Both the position numbers and the translations under genes were made by a program. A DNA stretch of 27,175 nt from positions 1-27,175 of the forward strand of contig PNIE01000053.1 of the NCBI GenBank assembly GCA_002877875.1. Direction: 5' to 3'. How positions within the stretch are numbered: position 1 is the stretch's first letter; each line of letters opens with the position of its first letter. The notes below the pieces were generated by a model. That model was not told the origin of the DNA. It was given only the letters and a program-made list of their open reading frames with translations, and made no database searches. This stretch comes from Caldimicrobium thiodismutans. Its GTDB lineage: Bacteria > Desulfobacterota > Thermodesulfobacteria > Thermodesulfobacteriales > Thermodesulfobacteriaceae. Below, one piece after another: positions 1 through 6,820 of this stretch.

Positions 1-33
1 GGGGGGTCGGCGGTTCAAATCCGCCCGTCCCGA
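1..33 (+). tRNA. 3' end of a tRNA, probably tRNA-Pro (partial)
   Basis: The window opens inside a tRNA. A 5-bp T stem (9-13 with 21-25) encloses the loop TTCAAAT (14-20). It is followed by a 7-nt 3' acceptor strand CGTCCCG (26-32) and discriminator A33. No CCA is encoded; eight T residues follow (34-41). The run GGGGGTCGG before the T stem and an acceptor strand that would pair with CGGGACG are typical of bacterial tRNA-Pro. The anticodon lies outside the window, so the isotype is inferred. Confidence 0.82.
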
Positions 34-59
34 TTTTTTTTATTGTAAAATCAAAAAAA

Positions 60-88
60 CCGGGCACCTTGCCTGGGGGGAGGTGAGG
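60..88 (+). promoter_or_regulatory. Leader hairpin abutting the Shine-Dalgarno of the SpeD-like gene
   Basis: Bases 60-66 can pair with 70-76 (7 bp, one G-T wobble, 3-nt loop). The purine-rich ribosome binding site at 77-88 follows directly. A competing helix pairs 65-69 (CACCT) with 81-85 (AGGTG) and would mask the ribosome binding site. The two pairings exclude each other, so a translational switch is conceivable. Only the base pairing is seen; regulation is inference. Confidence 0.25.
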
Positions 89-89
89 T

Positions 90-530
90 ATGAAGGTGAT
101 GCAAAATGCCTGTCTTGTTGAAAATTTTGAACTTTCTCCCATCCAGCAAGGTGCTTTTAAACGATGCATCTGGAGCTACCACTTAGTGGTAGAATTCTGG
201 AATTCCCCTTTTGAGCTTTTGGCTCATGCTAAAAAGGTTGAAAATTTTCTCCGGTATGCTTTAAATGGTAACCAAGAAGATAAGACTATCCATGCCATAA
301 GCTACCAGTTCAAACCTTTTGGAGTTTCTGCTCAGGTTAATTCAGGACAAGCCCATATTTATATTCATACATGGCCTGAAAATGGTTATTCTGCCATTGA
401 TATTATTGCTGAAAGTAAAGAAAAGGCTTATGAAATTCTTGATAGACTTCAGGAGAAATTTTTACCTGAAAAGGTTTGTGTAGCTGAGGTGGCAAGAGGC
501 CTTACTCAAATTGAATGGGAGGAAACTTGA
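90..530 (+). CDS. SpeD-like AdoMet decarboxylase homologue lacking catalytic residues
   Basis: A 146-residue homologue of class 1b S-adenosylmethionine decarboxylase (SpeD), which normally makes decarboxylated AdoMet for spermidine synthesis. Family signatures are clear: HLVVEFW (31-37), PFGVS (76-80), HIYIHTWPE (89-97) and GYSAID (99-104). Active SpeD cleaves itself at a Glu-Ser bond, turning that Ser into the pyruvoyl cofactor. Here those two positions are Gln87-Ala88. The catalytic Cys of the usual TCG motif is Glu108. The processing Ser (Ser80) and His (His93) remain. There is an N-terminal extension of about 25 residues. The start has a strong GGAGGTGAGG ribosome binding site. The gene overlaps speE by 4 nt, so a polyamine role is likely, but self-cleavage and decarboxylation should be impossible. 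It may be a regulatory or partner subunit, or have a new role. Confidence 0.85.
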   Translation: MKVMQNACLVENFELSPIQQGAFKRCIWSYHLVVEFWNSPFELLAHAKKVENFLRYALNGNQEDKTIHAISYQFKPFGVSAQVNSGQAHIYIHTWPENGYSAIDIIAESKEKAYEILDRLQEKFLPEKVCVAEVARGLTQIEWEET

Positions 531-1357
531 CTGGCCAATTTTGGTGGCGAGAAAGAATTTTTAAAGATTTTGGGCATAGCTACTCTGTTGAATTAGTTTA
601 CGAAGAGCGACATCTTCAAAAGATACAGATCTTTCGAAATCCCTCTTGGGGCTATTTTCTTGTTCTTGACGGTATTGTTCAATTTACAGAGAGAGATGAA
701 TACATCTATCATGAAACGATAACCTATTTACCAGCAAGCCTCCTTCCTCATCCCCCAGAAGAAGTGGTTGTTATAGGAGGAGGAGACGGAGGGGTTTTAA
801 GGGAACTGCAGAAAATTCCTGAAATTAAAAAGGTTATTCAGTTTGAAATAGATCAAAGGGTCTTTGAGTTATCCCAAAAATATTTTTTCAAAATCAGTGG
901 AGATTATGAAGATTCGAGGGTAAATTTTCAGATAAAAGACGGTTTTCTTGGGCTTAAAGAAAGCCCTTCTCAGGCTTATGATCTTATAATTGTTGATTGT
1001 ACTGATCCCGTTGGCCCAGCTAAAACACTATATAGCAAAGATTTTTATGAGGAAGCTAAAAGGGTGCTTAAACCCTATGGAATTCTTATTCAACAGGCAA
1101 GCCTTCCTGTTTATTTCCCTTATGTTCTAAGAGAAGCCCTTCCTTTAATCAGCCAAGTTTTTCCCTATGTAAAAGTAGTTAGGGCCTATGTTCCTTGCTA
1201 TGGAGAGGAAATTGCTTTTTTTTTAGCAGCTCTTGAGGAAAAAGACTGGTTAAATCCTTCTCAACAGTTTTTTGGAAGGTATTATCATCCTGGGCTAAAC
1301 CCTTACTATTTCTCTCTCTCAGCAAATTGGTTAAATCTAATCTCCTCTCTAAAGTAA
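527..1357 (+). CDS. speE: Spermidine synthase (polyamine aminopropyltransferase)
   Basis: Transfers the aminopropyl group of decarboxylated AdoMet to putrescine or a related amine in the cytosol. Diagnostic features from the chosen start: YHE near residue 61, the AdoMet-binding GGGDGG at 84-89, and DCTDPVGPAK at 157-166, which carries the catalytic Asp. At 276 residues it has the normal family length. An ATG at 515 would add four residues, but the TTG at 527 lies 4 nt after GGGAGG (517-522) and gives a TTGA overlap with the SpeD-like stop, so TTG is preferred. The product could be spermidine, thermospermine or a longer amine; sequence alone does not decide. Its neighbour cannot supply decarboxylated AdoMet, so another source is needed. 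Confidence 0.9.
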   Translation: MTGQFWWRERIFKDFGHSYSVELVYEERHLQKIQIFRNPSWGYFLVLDGIVQFTERDEYIYHETITYLPASLLPHPPEEVVVIGGGDGGVLRELQKIPEIKKVIQFEIDQRVFELSQKYFFKISGDYEDSRVNFQIKDGFLGLKESPSQAYDLIIVDCTDPVGPAKTLYSKDFYEEAKRVLKPYGILIQQASLPVYFPYVLREALPLISQVFPYVKVVRAYVPCYGEEIAFFLAALEEKDWLNPSQQFFGRYYHPGLNPYYFSLSANWLNLISSLK

Positions 1358-1364
1358 GAAAAAT

Positions 1365-1943
1365 TTGCAAATAACCGGTGGCAAATTTAAAGGACAAAGA
1401 TTAATTACTCCTCCTTTAAAATATCTTGAAATAAGACCTTTAAGAAGCCGAATAAGAAAGGCCCTTTTTGATATTTTAGGAAACCATCTTGAGAACTTTG
1501 AAATCCTTGACCTTTTTGCAGGAACAGGGGCTCTTGGGATAGAAGCCCTATCAAGAGGTGCAGAATATGTTCTCTTTGTAGATTTAAATCCCTTAAGTCT
1601 TGAAATAATAAGAAAAAATCTAAAAAAACTTGGGCTTGAGGAAAAGGCTAAAGTTATAAGAGCCAATCTTCCCCAAGATCTCACTAAAATTTTAAGGCTA
1701 TGCCTTTCCTCTTCAAGAAGGTTCAAGCTTGTTTTTATAACCCCTCCTTATGGAAAGGGATTAGCCCTCAAAACCTTAGAAAAGCTTCCTATTTCTTTAC
1801 TTGAAAAAGAGGCCATAATTGTAGTTGAAGAAAAAAGGGAAGTTGTCTTCCCTGAGAAAATAGCCAATTTTTACCTTGATGAGTCGAGATTTTACGGAGA
1901 AACAGCCCTTCATTTTTATATTTTTAAGGATTCTAATCCTTAG
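1365..1943 (+). CDS. rsmD: 16S rRNA (guanine-N2) methyltransferase RsmD-like
   Basis: RsmD methylates G966 of 16S rRNA in the 30S subunit. The N-terminus TGGKFKG, the RPLRSRIRKALFDIL block (24-38) and AdoMet motif I, LDLFAGTGALGIE (48-60), match the family, as does the 192-residue length. Motif IV, normally D/N-P-P-F/Y, reads T-P-P-Y here (126-129); the first residue usually contacts the target amino group. The start is TTG 7 nt after the speE stop with little Shine-Dalgarno, suggesting translational coupling. The last 4 nt overlap the convergent lipoprotein gene. Family assignment is firm; exact target base is inferred. Confidence 0.88.
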   Translation: MQITGGKFKGQRLITPPLKYLEIRPLRSRIRKALFDILGNHLENFEILDLFAGTGALGIEALSRGAEYVLFVDLNPLSLEIIRKNLKKLGLEEKAKVIRANLPQDLTKILRLCLSSSRRFKLVFITPPYGKGLALKTLEKLPISLLEKEAIIVVEEKREVVFPEKIANFYLDESRFYGETALHFYIFKDSNP

Positions 1944-2659
1944 GGATAACAGAGATATTCACTAAAAGGTCCAGGAAGGAAGGTTCCATAGTAATTGAGA
2001 AGAGCTCTAACTCTGTAACAGCTCTTTTCATTCTCAGTAAATTTATCCTTAAAATAGGTTTCTCTTATATTAAGATATTCAATTTTTCCATTTTTTACTC
2101 TTTCTATAGTATAAAAGAGTTCCCCCATAAGAGGAGCACCTTTAAGATTAAAAAGAGGTGGGTTCCACTTAAGAGTCAGTTCCCTCGGGGATGACAAAAT
2201 CAAATTCAAATCTCTTACCCAGGAGGGAGGATCAGACCAGTAAATTACTCTTTCAGGTAAAAAAGGAGTTGCCACCAGAAAGTCCTTTTTAATTCTCAGC
2301 CTGTAGGTATATTTGTAGCCTGATTTTAGATCGGTATCTGTATATAAAAAAAGTCTTCCTGCGGAATGAAGGTTAGGTTTTATTTTGAAAGATTTGATTT
2401 TCAATTTTCCTCCTTTTTCTATAGATTCTTCTTTCTTTTCAATTTCTACATATTGAATTTTTGTTAGGGTATAACCTCCCTGGGTTTTTTCTGGAAGAGT
2501 TATCCAAAGATTTATTCCATTGGGTGTTGGTTCTAAGGTTAAGTCAGCCCCCTGAGGTATACTTTTTTCGATAGGAAGGGGTGGAGATTTCTTGCCACAA
2601 CCCTGGAGTAAGAAGAGAAAGATAATAAGTAGACTTAAAAAAATTTTCTCTATGCGCAT
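1940..2659 (-). CDS. Lipoprotein with a C-terminal fibronectin type III-like domain
   Basis: A 239-residue secreted protein with a lipoprotein signal: positively charged start, hydrophobic stretch (6-18) and lipobox LLQGC with lipidated Cys21. The mature start CGKKSPPLP resembles small lipoproteins of the LptM/YifL type, but the protein is much longer. From about residue 150 the pattern LTLKWNPP ... FYTIER ... CYRVRAL is that of a fibronectin III-like beta sandwich, and an earlier similar module (40-145) is plausible. It is the last gene of the iscS-nagZ-fumarase operon, 7 nt after the fumarase stop. Probably an outer-membrane-anchored adaptor; function not known. Confidence 0.75.
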   Translation of the reverse strand: MRIEKIFLSLLIIFLFLLQGCGKKSPPLPIEKSIPQGADLTLEPTPNGINLWITLPEKTQGGYTLTKIQYVEIEKKEESIEKGGKLKIKSFKIKPNLHSAGRLFLYTDTDLKSGYKYTYRLRIKKDFLVATPFLPERVIYWSDPPSWVRDLNLILSSPRELTLKWNPPLFNLKGAPLMGELFYTIERVKNGKIEYLNIRETYFKDKFTENEKSCYRVRALLNYYGTFLPGPFSEYLCYP

Positions 2660-2666
2660 AAAGATT

Positions 2667-3506
2667 TCATAAGATTTTTATTTTCCTTATTCTAGCTGAG
2701 TGGCATTGAAGATTAACAGCTACAGGTAAACTGGCAATATGGCATGGTTCTATCTCTATGTGTACAAAAAGGGCAGTGGTTTTTCCTCCAAATCCAAGAG
2801 GGCCAATTCCAAGGGAATTAATTTCTTCAAGAAGTTCTCTTTCCAGTTTGGCTACCTCTGGATCACGGTGGGAAGTTCCTTCATCTCTAAAAAGGGCCCT
2901 TTTAGCAAGATAAGCTGATCTTTCAAAATTACCTCCAACCCCAACCCCCACAATAAGGGGAGGACAAGGATTAGGTCCTGCCTCTTTTACTGTGTTTACC
3001 ACAAATTCCTTTATTCCATCGATTCCCTTTGCAGGAGGGAGCATAGCCAGTCTACTCATATTTTCACTTCCACAGCCCTTTGGCATTATAAGAATTTCCA
3101 AAGTATCATCTGTAGTATATTCGTAATGGATGATAGCAGGGGTGTTGGTACCGGTGTTCTTTCTCGTTAAAGGATGAGCCACAGACTTTCTAAGATACCC
3201 CTCCTCTACCGCAGAGGCTATTCCCTGATTGATAGCTTCTTTTATCTCTGAAAGATCTACTCCCGAAGAAAATCTTACTATCACTACGGGAATGCCTGTA
3301 TCCTGACAAAGGGGAATTTTTTCTCTCTCAGCTATTTTGGCATTTTCAAGAAGGATTTCAAAGACCTTTTTGGAAAGGGGGTTTTCTTCAAGCTTAAGGG
3401 CTTCTTCAAATTTCTTTAAAATCCCCTCAGGAAGTTTTACGCAAGCTTCTATGTAGCTTTTTTTAACAGCTTCTTTAATTTCCTCAAAATTTATCTTTTT
3501 ACACAT
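2667..3506 (-). CDS. fumA: Fumarate hydratase class I, alpha subunit
   Basis: Alpha subunit of the two-subunit, iron-sulfur class I fumarase (also close to the TtdA and L-tartrate dehydratase family), which interconverts fumarate and malate. Candidate cluster cysteines sit in the conserved contexts PLCQDTG (Cys67), PKGCGSEN (Cys145) and GPNPCPP (Cys181). The substrate-binding stretch GTNTPA (119-124) and glycine-rich GVGVGG (187-192) are also present. The 279-residue length fits an alpha subunit. The beta subunit, often adjacent, is not in this window: the flanking genes are a NagZ-like hydrolase and a lipoprotein. The ATG start has only a weak ribosome binding site and lies 13 nt after the upstream stop. 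Confidence 0.88.
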   Translation of the reverse strand: MCKKINFEEIKEAVKKSYIEACVKLPEGILKKFEEALKLEENPLSKKVFEILLENAKIAEREKIPLCQDTGIPVVIVRFSSGVDLSEIKEAINQGIASAVEEGYLRKSVAHPLTRKNTGTNTPAIIHYEYTTDDTLEILIMPKGCGSENMSRLAMLPPAKGIDGIKEFVVNTVKEAGPNPCPPLIVGVGVGGNFERSAYLAKRALFRDEGTSHRDPEVAKLERELLEEINSLGIGPLGFGGKTTALFVHIEIEPCHIASLPVAVNLQCHSARIRKIKIL

Positions 3507-3519
3507 GGGTATTTAGTTT

Positions 3520-4446
3520 CTAATACCTTTCAAGGATTGTCAAGGATTCTTTAATTCTTGCTTTAAGAGTTGAACTCTTTTCCAACTCATTCTTTCCCTT
3601 CAAAAGGGCTTCCATAAGCTCTGTCATTGAGCCACAGTAAATAAGAAGATTATGCCCTGAAACCAAAGAAAAAATAATTCTCTCGATAAGGGGATAACTC
3701 TTTAAAGCTCCCATAGCAAGATCATCGGTGAGAATTGCTCCTTTAAATTCAATTACTTTTCTTAGGAAATTTATAGCCTTTTCAGAAAAGGTTATGGGCT
3801 TTGTTTGATCTATTTCTGGAAGGAGAAGATGGGTTGTCATAATAAATTCAGCCTCTAAAGAGAGTGCTTTAAAGGGATAAAGGTCTTCTTCAAAAAGTTT
3901 TTCCTTAAGAGGAAGTTCTTCATGAGGATCCATCTTTACTCCGTATAGTCCTGGAAAATGTTTAAGACAGGTTTTTATGCCTCTTTTTTTATGTTCCTCA
4001 ATAAAGAGCTTTCCTAAGTTTGTGATTACTTGAGGATCCTTTCCAAAAGTCCTTCCATTAAGAAAGGAGGGAGCCTCATCATCCCCCCTATCTATCACTG
4101 GGGAAAGATTCAAATTAAGTTTATGTTGCTTAACTGTTTCGGCGATCTTTCCTGCCCACTCTATAAAAATTTTTATACCCTCCTGCTTGGCCTTTTTAGC
4201 TATCTCTAAAGGGCTCTCAAAGTCCCCCTTGATCCTGCAAACTCTTCCTCCCTCTTGGTCAACTGCTAAAAATTTTATACTCTTTAAGGCTTTTTTTAAA
4301 CAGCTAAGATACTCCTCGAAATCATTCTCAAAGTGTTCTCTAAAGAAAATAAAATTTTCAAAGGAAAGATCACGATAAAACTCTTTTTCTTCCTCTGAAA
4401 GTGAGCCTGGTTTCACGACAAAGAGCTTTCCAAGGTTTTTGAACAT
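3520..4446 (-). CDS. nagZ: NagZ-like beta-N-acetylhexosaminidase (GH3)
   Basis: Glycoside hydrolase family 3 enzyme, probably removing GlcNAc from muropeptides during peptidoglycan recycling. Visible motifs: LAVDQEGGRV (61-70), KHFPG (162-166), the Asp-x-His pair (D173, H175; usually DSH, here DPH) and the nucleophile region LTDDLAMG (239-246). At 308 residues it is slightly shorter than many NagZ proteins. An upstream TTG at 4494 would add 16 residues but overlap the desulfurase gene by 44 nt; ATG 4446, 4 nt past that stop, gives the expected N-terminus and is preferred. No signal peptide is visible, consistent with cytosolic NagZ. Specificity for other hexosaminides cannot be excluded. Confidence 0.85.
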   Translation of the reverse strand: MFKNLGKLFVVKPGSLSEEEKEFYRDLSFENFIFFREHFENDFEEYLSCLKKALKSIKFLAVDQEGGRVCRIKGDFESPLEIAKKAKQEGIKIFIEWAGKIAETVKQHKLNLNLSPVIDRGDDEAPSFLNGRTFGKDPQVITNLGKLFIEEHKKRGIKTCLKHFPGLYGVKMDPHEELPLKEKLFEEDLYPFKALSLEAEFIMTTHLLLPEIDQTKPITFSEKAINFLRKVIEFKGAILTDDLAMGALKSYPLIERIIFSLVSGHNLLIYCGSMTELMEALLKGKNELEKSSTLKARIKESLTILERY

Positions 4447-4450
4447 GAAA

Positions 4451-5563
4451 TTATTTCTTAAAGTAGGCTTGAAAGATTTCAAGAGTCCTTTCAATTTCTT
4501 CGAGAGTGGTATATTTTCCTAAGGAGAACCGAATAGTTCCCTCTGCAATCTCTGGGGGTACCTTTAGGGCCTGAAGGGTTATAGAACCCTTTCGATCATG
4601 ACAGGCAGCTCCGGTTGAGGCACAGATCTCTGGAAGCTCTGAAAGTATCTTTTCTGCACTTCTTCCCACAAAGGAGACAGTTAAAGTATTGGGAAGAGTT
4701 CTTTCAGGGTCTCCGTATCTGTAAAGTTCAGGGTAAAGCTCTTTTAGGCCTTGATAAAGTTTTTCTCGAAGAAATTTTAATCTTTCTCCCTCAGCTGAGA
4801 CCTCCCTTTTAGCCAATTCGCAGGCTTTAGCTAAGCTTGCAATGAGGGGAACAGGCTCAGTACCTGCTCTAAGGCCTCTTTCTTGACCCCCTCCAAGGAA
4901 AAGAGGTTCCAAATTAAGTCCCCTTCTGACCATAAGGGCTCCAATCCCCTTAGGGGCATACATTTTATGCCCTGCCATAGATAGCATATCAACCCCAAGC
5001 TCTTTAAAATCTACAGCTATCTTTCCCACAGCCTGACAGGCATCAGTGTGAAAAAGGATCTCTCTTTCCTTAAGAATAGAAGAAATCTCTTTTATAGGTT
5101 GAATAGTTCCAATTTCGTTATTAGCAAGCATAATGGAGACAAGTTTAGTATGAGGTCTGAGTCTTTTTTTCACTTCATCAGGATCAACATAACCCTCAGG
5201 GGTAATAGGAACGAAGTCTACCTCATATCCCATCTGAAGAAGTTTTACTGCAGGATTTAAAATAGAGGGATGTTCAAAGGAGGAAATAAGAAGGTGAGCC
5301 CTCTTATGCTGAGTTAAAATTCCGAAAAGGGCTAAGTGATTAGACTCAGTTCCCCCTGAAGTGAAGATAACCTCTTCTTTTTCAGCAAAAAGAGAATCCG
5401 CCACTACCTTTCTAAATTCTTCAAGGGCCTCCTTGACCCTTTTTCCTAAAATATGCCCAGAACTGGGATTATAAAACTCCTCAGAGGCATATAGATTAAA
5501 AACAGAAAGGACTTCCGGTAAAACAGGAGTTGTAGCGTTATAATCCAGATAAATGGGTCTCAT
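4451..5563 (-). CDS. Cysteine desulfurase (IscS/NifS family; selenocysteine-lyase-like active-site loop)
   Basis: A 370-residue PLP enzyme that removes sulfur (or selenium) from cysteine (or selenocysteine). Motifs: LDYNATTP at the N-terminus, TSGGTESNH (68-76), FEHPS (96-100), HTDACQA (172-178), PLP Lys200 in SMAGHK, and GGGQERGLRAGT (224-235). The active-site loop reads ASTGAACHDR with Cys321. This differs from the SGSACTS loop of housekeeping IscS and resembles the GAACHSD loop of animal selenocysteine lyases. Sulfur delivery remains the default function. No iscU, iscR or tRNA thiolation gene lies nearby. It heads the operon towards nagZ and has its own promoter 10 nt upstream, with no Shine-Dalgarno. 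Confidence 0.9.
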   Translation of the reverse strand: MRPIYLDYNATTPVLPEVLSVFNLYASEEFYNPSSGHILGKRVKEALEEFRKVVADSLFAEKEEVIFTSGGTESNHLALFGILTQHKRAHLLISSFEHPSILNPAVKLLQMGYEVDFVPITPEGYVDPDEVKKRLRPHTKLVSIMLANNEIGTIQPIKEISSILKEREILFHTDACQAVGKIAVDFKELGVDMLSMAGHKMYAPKGIGALMVRRGLNLEPLFLGGGQERGLRAGTEPVPLIASLAKACELAKREVSAEGERLKFLREKLYQGLKELYPELYRYGDPERTLPNTLTVSFVGRSAEKILSELPEICASTGAACHDRKGSITLQALKVPPEIAEGTIRFSLGKYTTLEEIERTLEIFQAYFKK

Positions 5564-5573
5564 TTAGTTAATA

Positions 5574-5602
5574 ATTATACTCCCTATTGTAATTTTTACC
5601 AA
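5574..5602 (-). promoter_or_regulatory. Promoter of the cysteine desulfurase operon
   Basis: On the minus strand a -35 box TTGGTA (5602-5597) and a perfect -10 box TATAAT (5579-5574) are separated by 17 nt. The -10 ends only 10 nt before the ATG at 5563, so transcription should start about 3-4 nt before, or at, the start codon. No Shine-Dalgarno is present. Confidence 0.7.
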
Positions 5603-5687
5603 ATTTTTTTGCCCTCTCTTTTTTGACTGCTCTTATAAATAATCTTCCCTCCTTTTCTTACAACTTAAAGGTATAAGACTTATGGTA

Positions 5688-5716
5688 TTGACGAAACTCA
5701 TCTTTTAGCCTAAAGT
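5688..5716 (+). promoter_or_regulatory. Promoter of aroC
   Basis: A -35 box TTGACG (5688-5693) and a -10 box TAAAGT (5711-5716) are separated by exactly 17 nt. The -10 ends 8 nt before the aroC ATG, predicting a leaderless or nearly leaderless mRNA. No Shine-Dalgarno precedes the ATG. Confidence 0.6.
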
Positions 5717-5724
5717 TAGAATAT

Positions 5725-6819
5725 ATGGCTGGGAATAGTTTTGGAACCCTTTTTAGAGTTACCACCTTTGGTGAATCTCATGGGAAGGCCTTAGGGGCTG
5801 TTATTGATGGATGTCCCCCTGGTCTAACTCTTAATGAGGCCTATATTCAGGAGGAACTTGATAAAAGAAGACCAGGGAAGGGAAAAGGAGAGACTCCGAG
5901 AAAGGAAAGAGATAGGGTTGAAATTTTATCTGGTGTCTTTGAAGGGTTGACTACTGGGACTCCCATTGCTCTGATTATTTATAACGAAGATCCTCAGAGC
6001 TCAGCCTACGAATCATTAAGAGAGGTATTTAGACCGGGACATGCGGATTTTACCTATTATATGAAATATGGAATAAGGGATCATAGAGGTGGTGGAAGGG
6101 CAAGTGGAAGAGAGACAGTGGCAAGAGTAGCAGCAGGGGCTGTGGCTAAGCGCCTTCTTGAAGAGTATGGAATTGAAGTGCATGCCTATACTATAAACCT
6201 TGGAGGAATTGAGGCTAAAGAAAGAGATTTGAACTTCGTTTATCAGAATAGACTGTTTGCTCCTGATCCCGAGGCTTATGAAAAAATGCTCCAAAAAATT
6301 GAGGAAACAGTCAAAGAGGGGGATACCCTTGGTGGTATTGTAGAAATTCTTGCTAAAAATGTTCCTGTTGGCCTGGGAGAGCCAGTTTTTGATAAGCTTT
6401 CAGCCGATCTGGCCAAAGCCATCTTTTCTGTGGGAGCTGTTAAGGGATTTGAAATGGGAGCAGGCTTTAAGGTGGCCTATCTTAAGGGATCTCAAAACAA
6501 TGATCCTATTACTAAAAAGGGCTTTACCAAAAATGATGCAGGTGGAACCTTAGGTGGAATTTCTTCAGGACAGGATCTTATTATAAGGGTAGCTGTTAAA
6601 CCCATTCCCAGTCACAGACTCCCTCAAAAAACCATCAATCTTCATAAGGAAGAGGTTGAAATCCAAATTAGTGGAAGACATGATTTGTCTGCTATTCCAA
6701 GGATAGTTCCTGTCCTTTCTGCTATGACAAGAATAGTCCTTGCAGACCATCTTTTAAGACAGCTTGCCCTCCTTGCCTTTAGAAACCGCCTTTCTTTTCC
6801 CTGTTTTTTTGAAGATTGA
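5725..6819 (+). CDS. aroC: Chorismate synthase
   Basis: Last step of the shikimate pathway: converts 5-enolpyruvylshikimate-3-phosphate to chorismate with reduced FMN. The N-terminus MAGNSFGTLFRVTTFGESHG is nearly the textbook family signature and fixes the start. RPGHADFTY (about 105-113), HRGGGRASGRETVARVAAG and the SGRHDLSAIPR region near the C-terminus confirm the family. Length, 364 residues, is normal with a short tail. It is a single-gene unit divergent from the desulfurase. It is convergent with ppcA, with only 1 nt between stop codons. No other aro genes are in the window. Confidence 0.97.
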   Translation: MAGNSFGTLFRVTTFGESHGKALGAVIDGCPPGLTLNEAYIQEELDKRRPGKGKGETPRKERDRVEILSGVFEGLTTGTPIALIIYNEDPQSSAYESLREVFRPGHADFTYYMKYGIRDHRGGGRASGRETVARVAAGAVAKRLLEEYGIEVHAYTINLGGIEAKERDLNFVYQNRLFAPDPEAYEKMLQKIEETVKEGDTLGGIVEILAKNVPVGLGEPVFDKLSADLAKAIFSVGAVKGFEMGAGFKVAYLKGSQNNDPITKKGFTKNDAGGTLGGISSGQDLIIRVAVKPIPSHRLPQKTINLHKEEVEIQISGRHDLSAIPRIVPVLSAMTRIVLADHLLRQLALLAFRNRLSFPCFFED

Positions 6820-6820
6820 G

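Noticed and set aside
26..41. tRNA T arm plus T-run as an intrinsic terminator
   Set aside because: The stem is part of the tRNA itself and the acceptor strand separates it from the T-run, so a true terminator hairpin cannot be claimed.
4409..4424. Sequence resembling a parS site (GGTTTCACGACAAAGA)
   Set aside because: It matches the parS consensus at 12 of 16 positions, but the inverted half is broken and it lies inside the nagZ coding region. A match this weak is expected by chance about once in a window this size.
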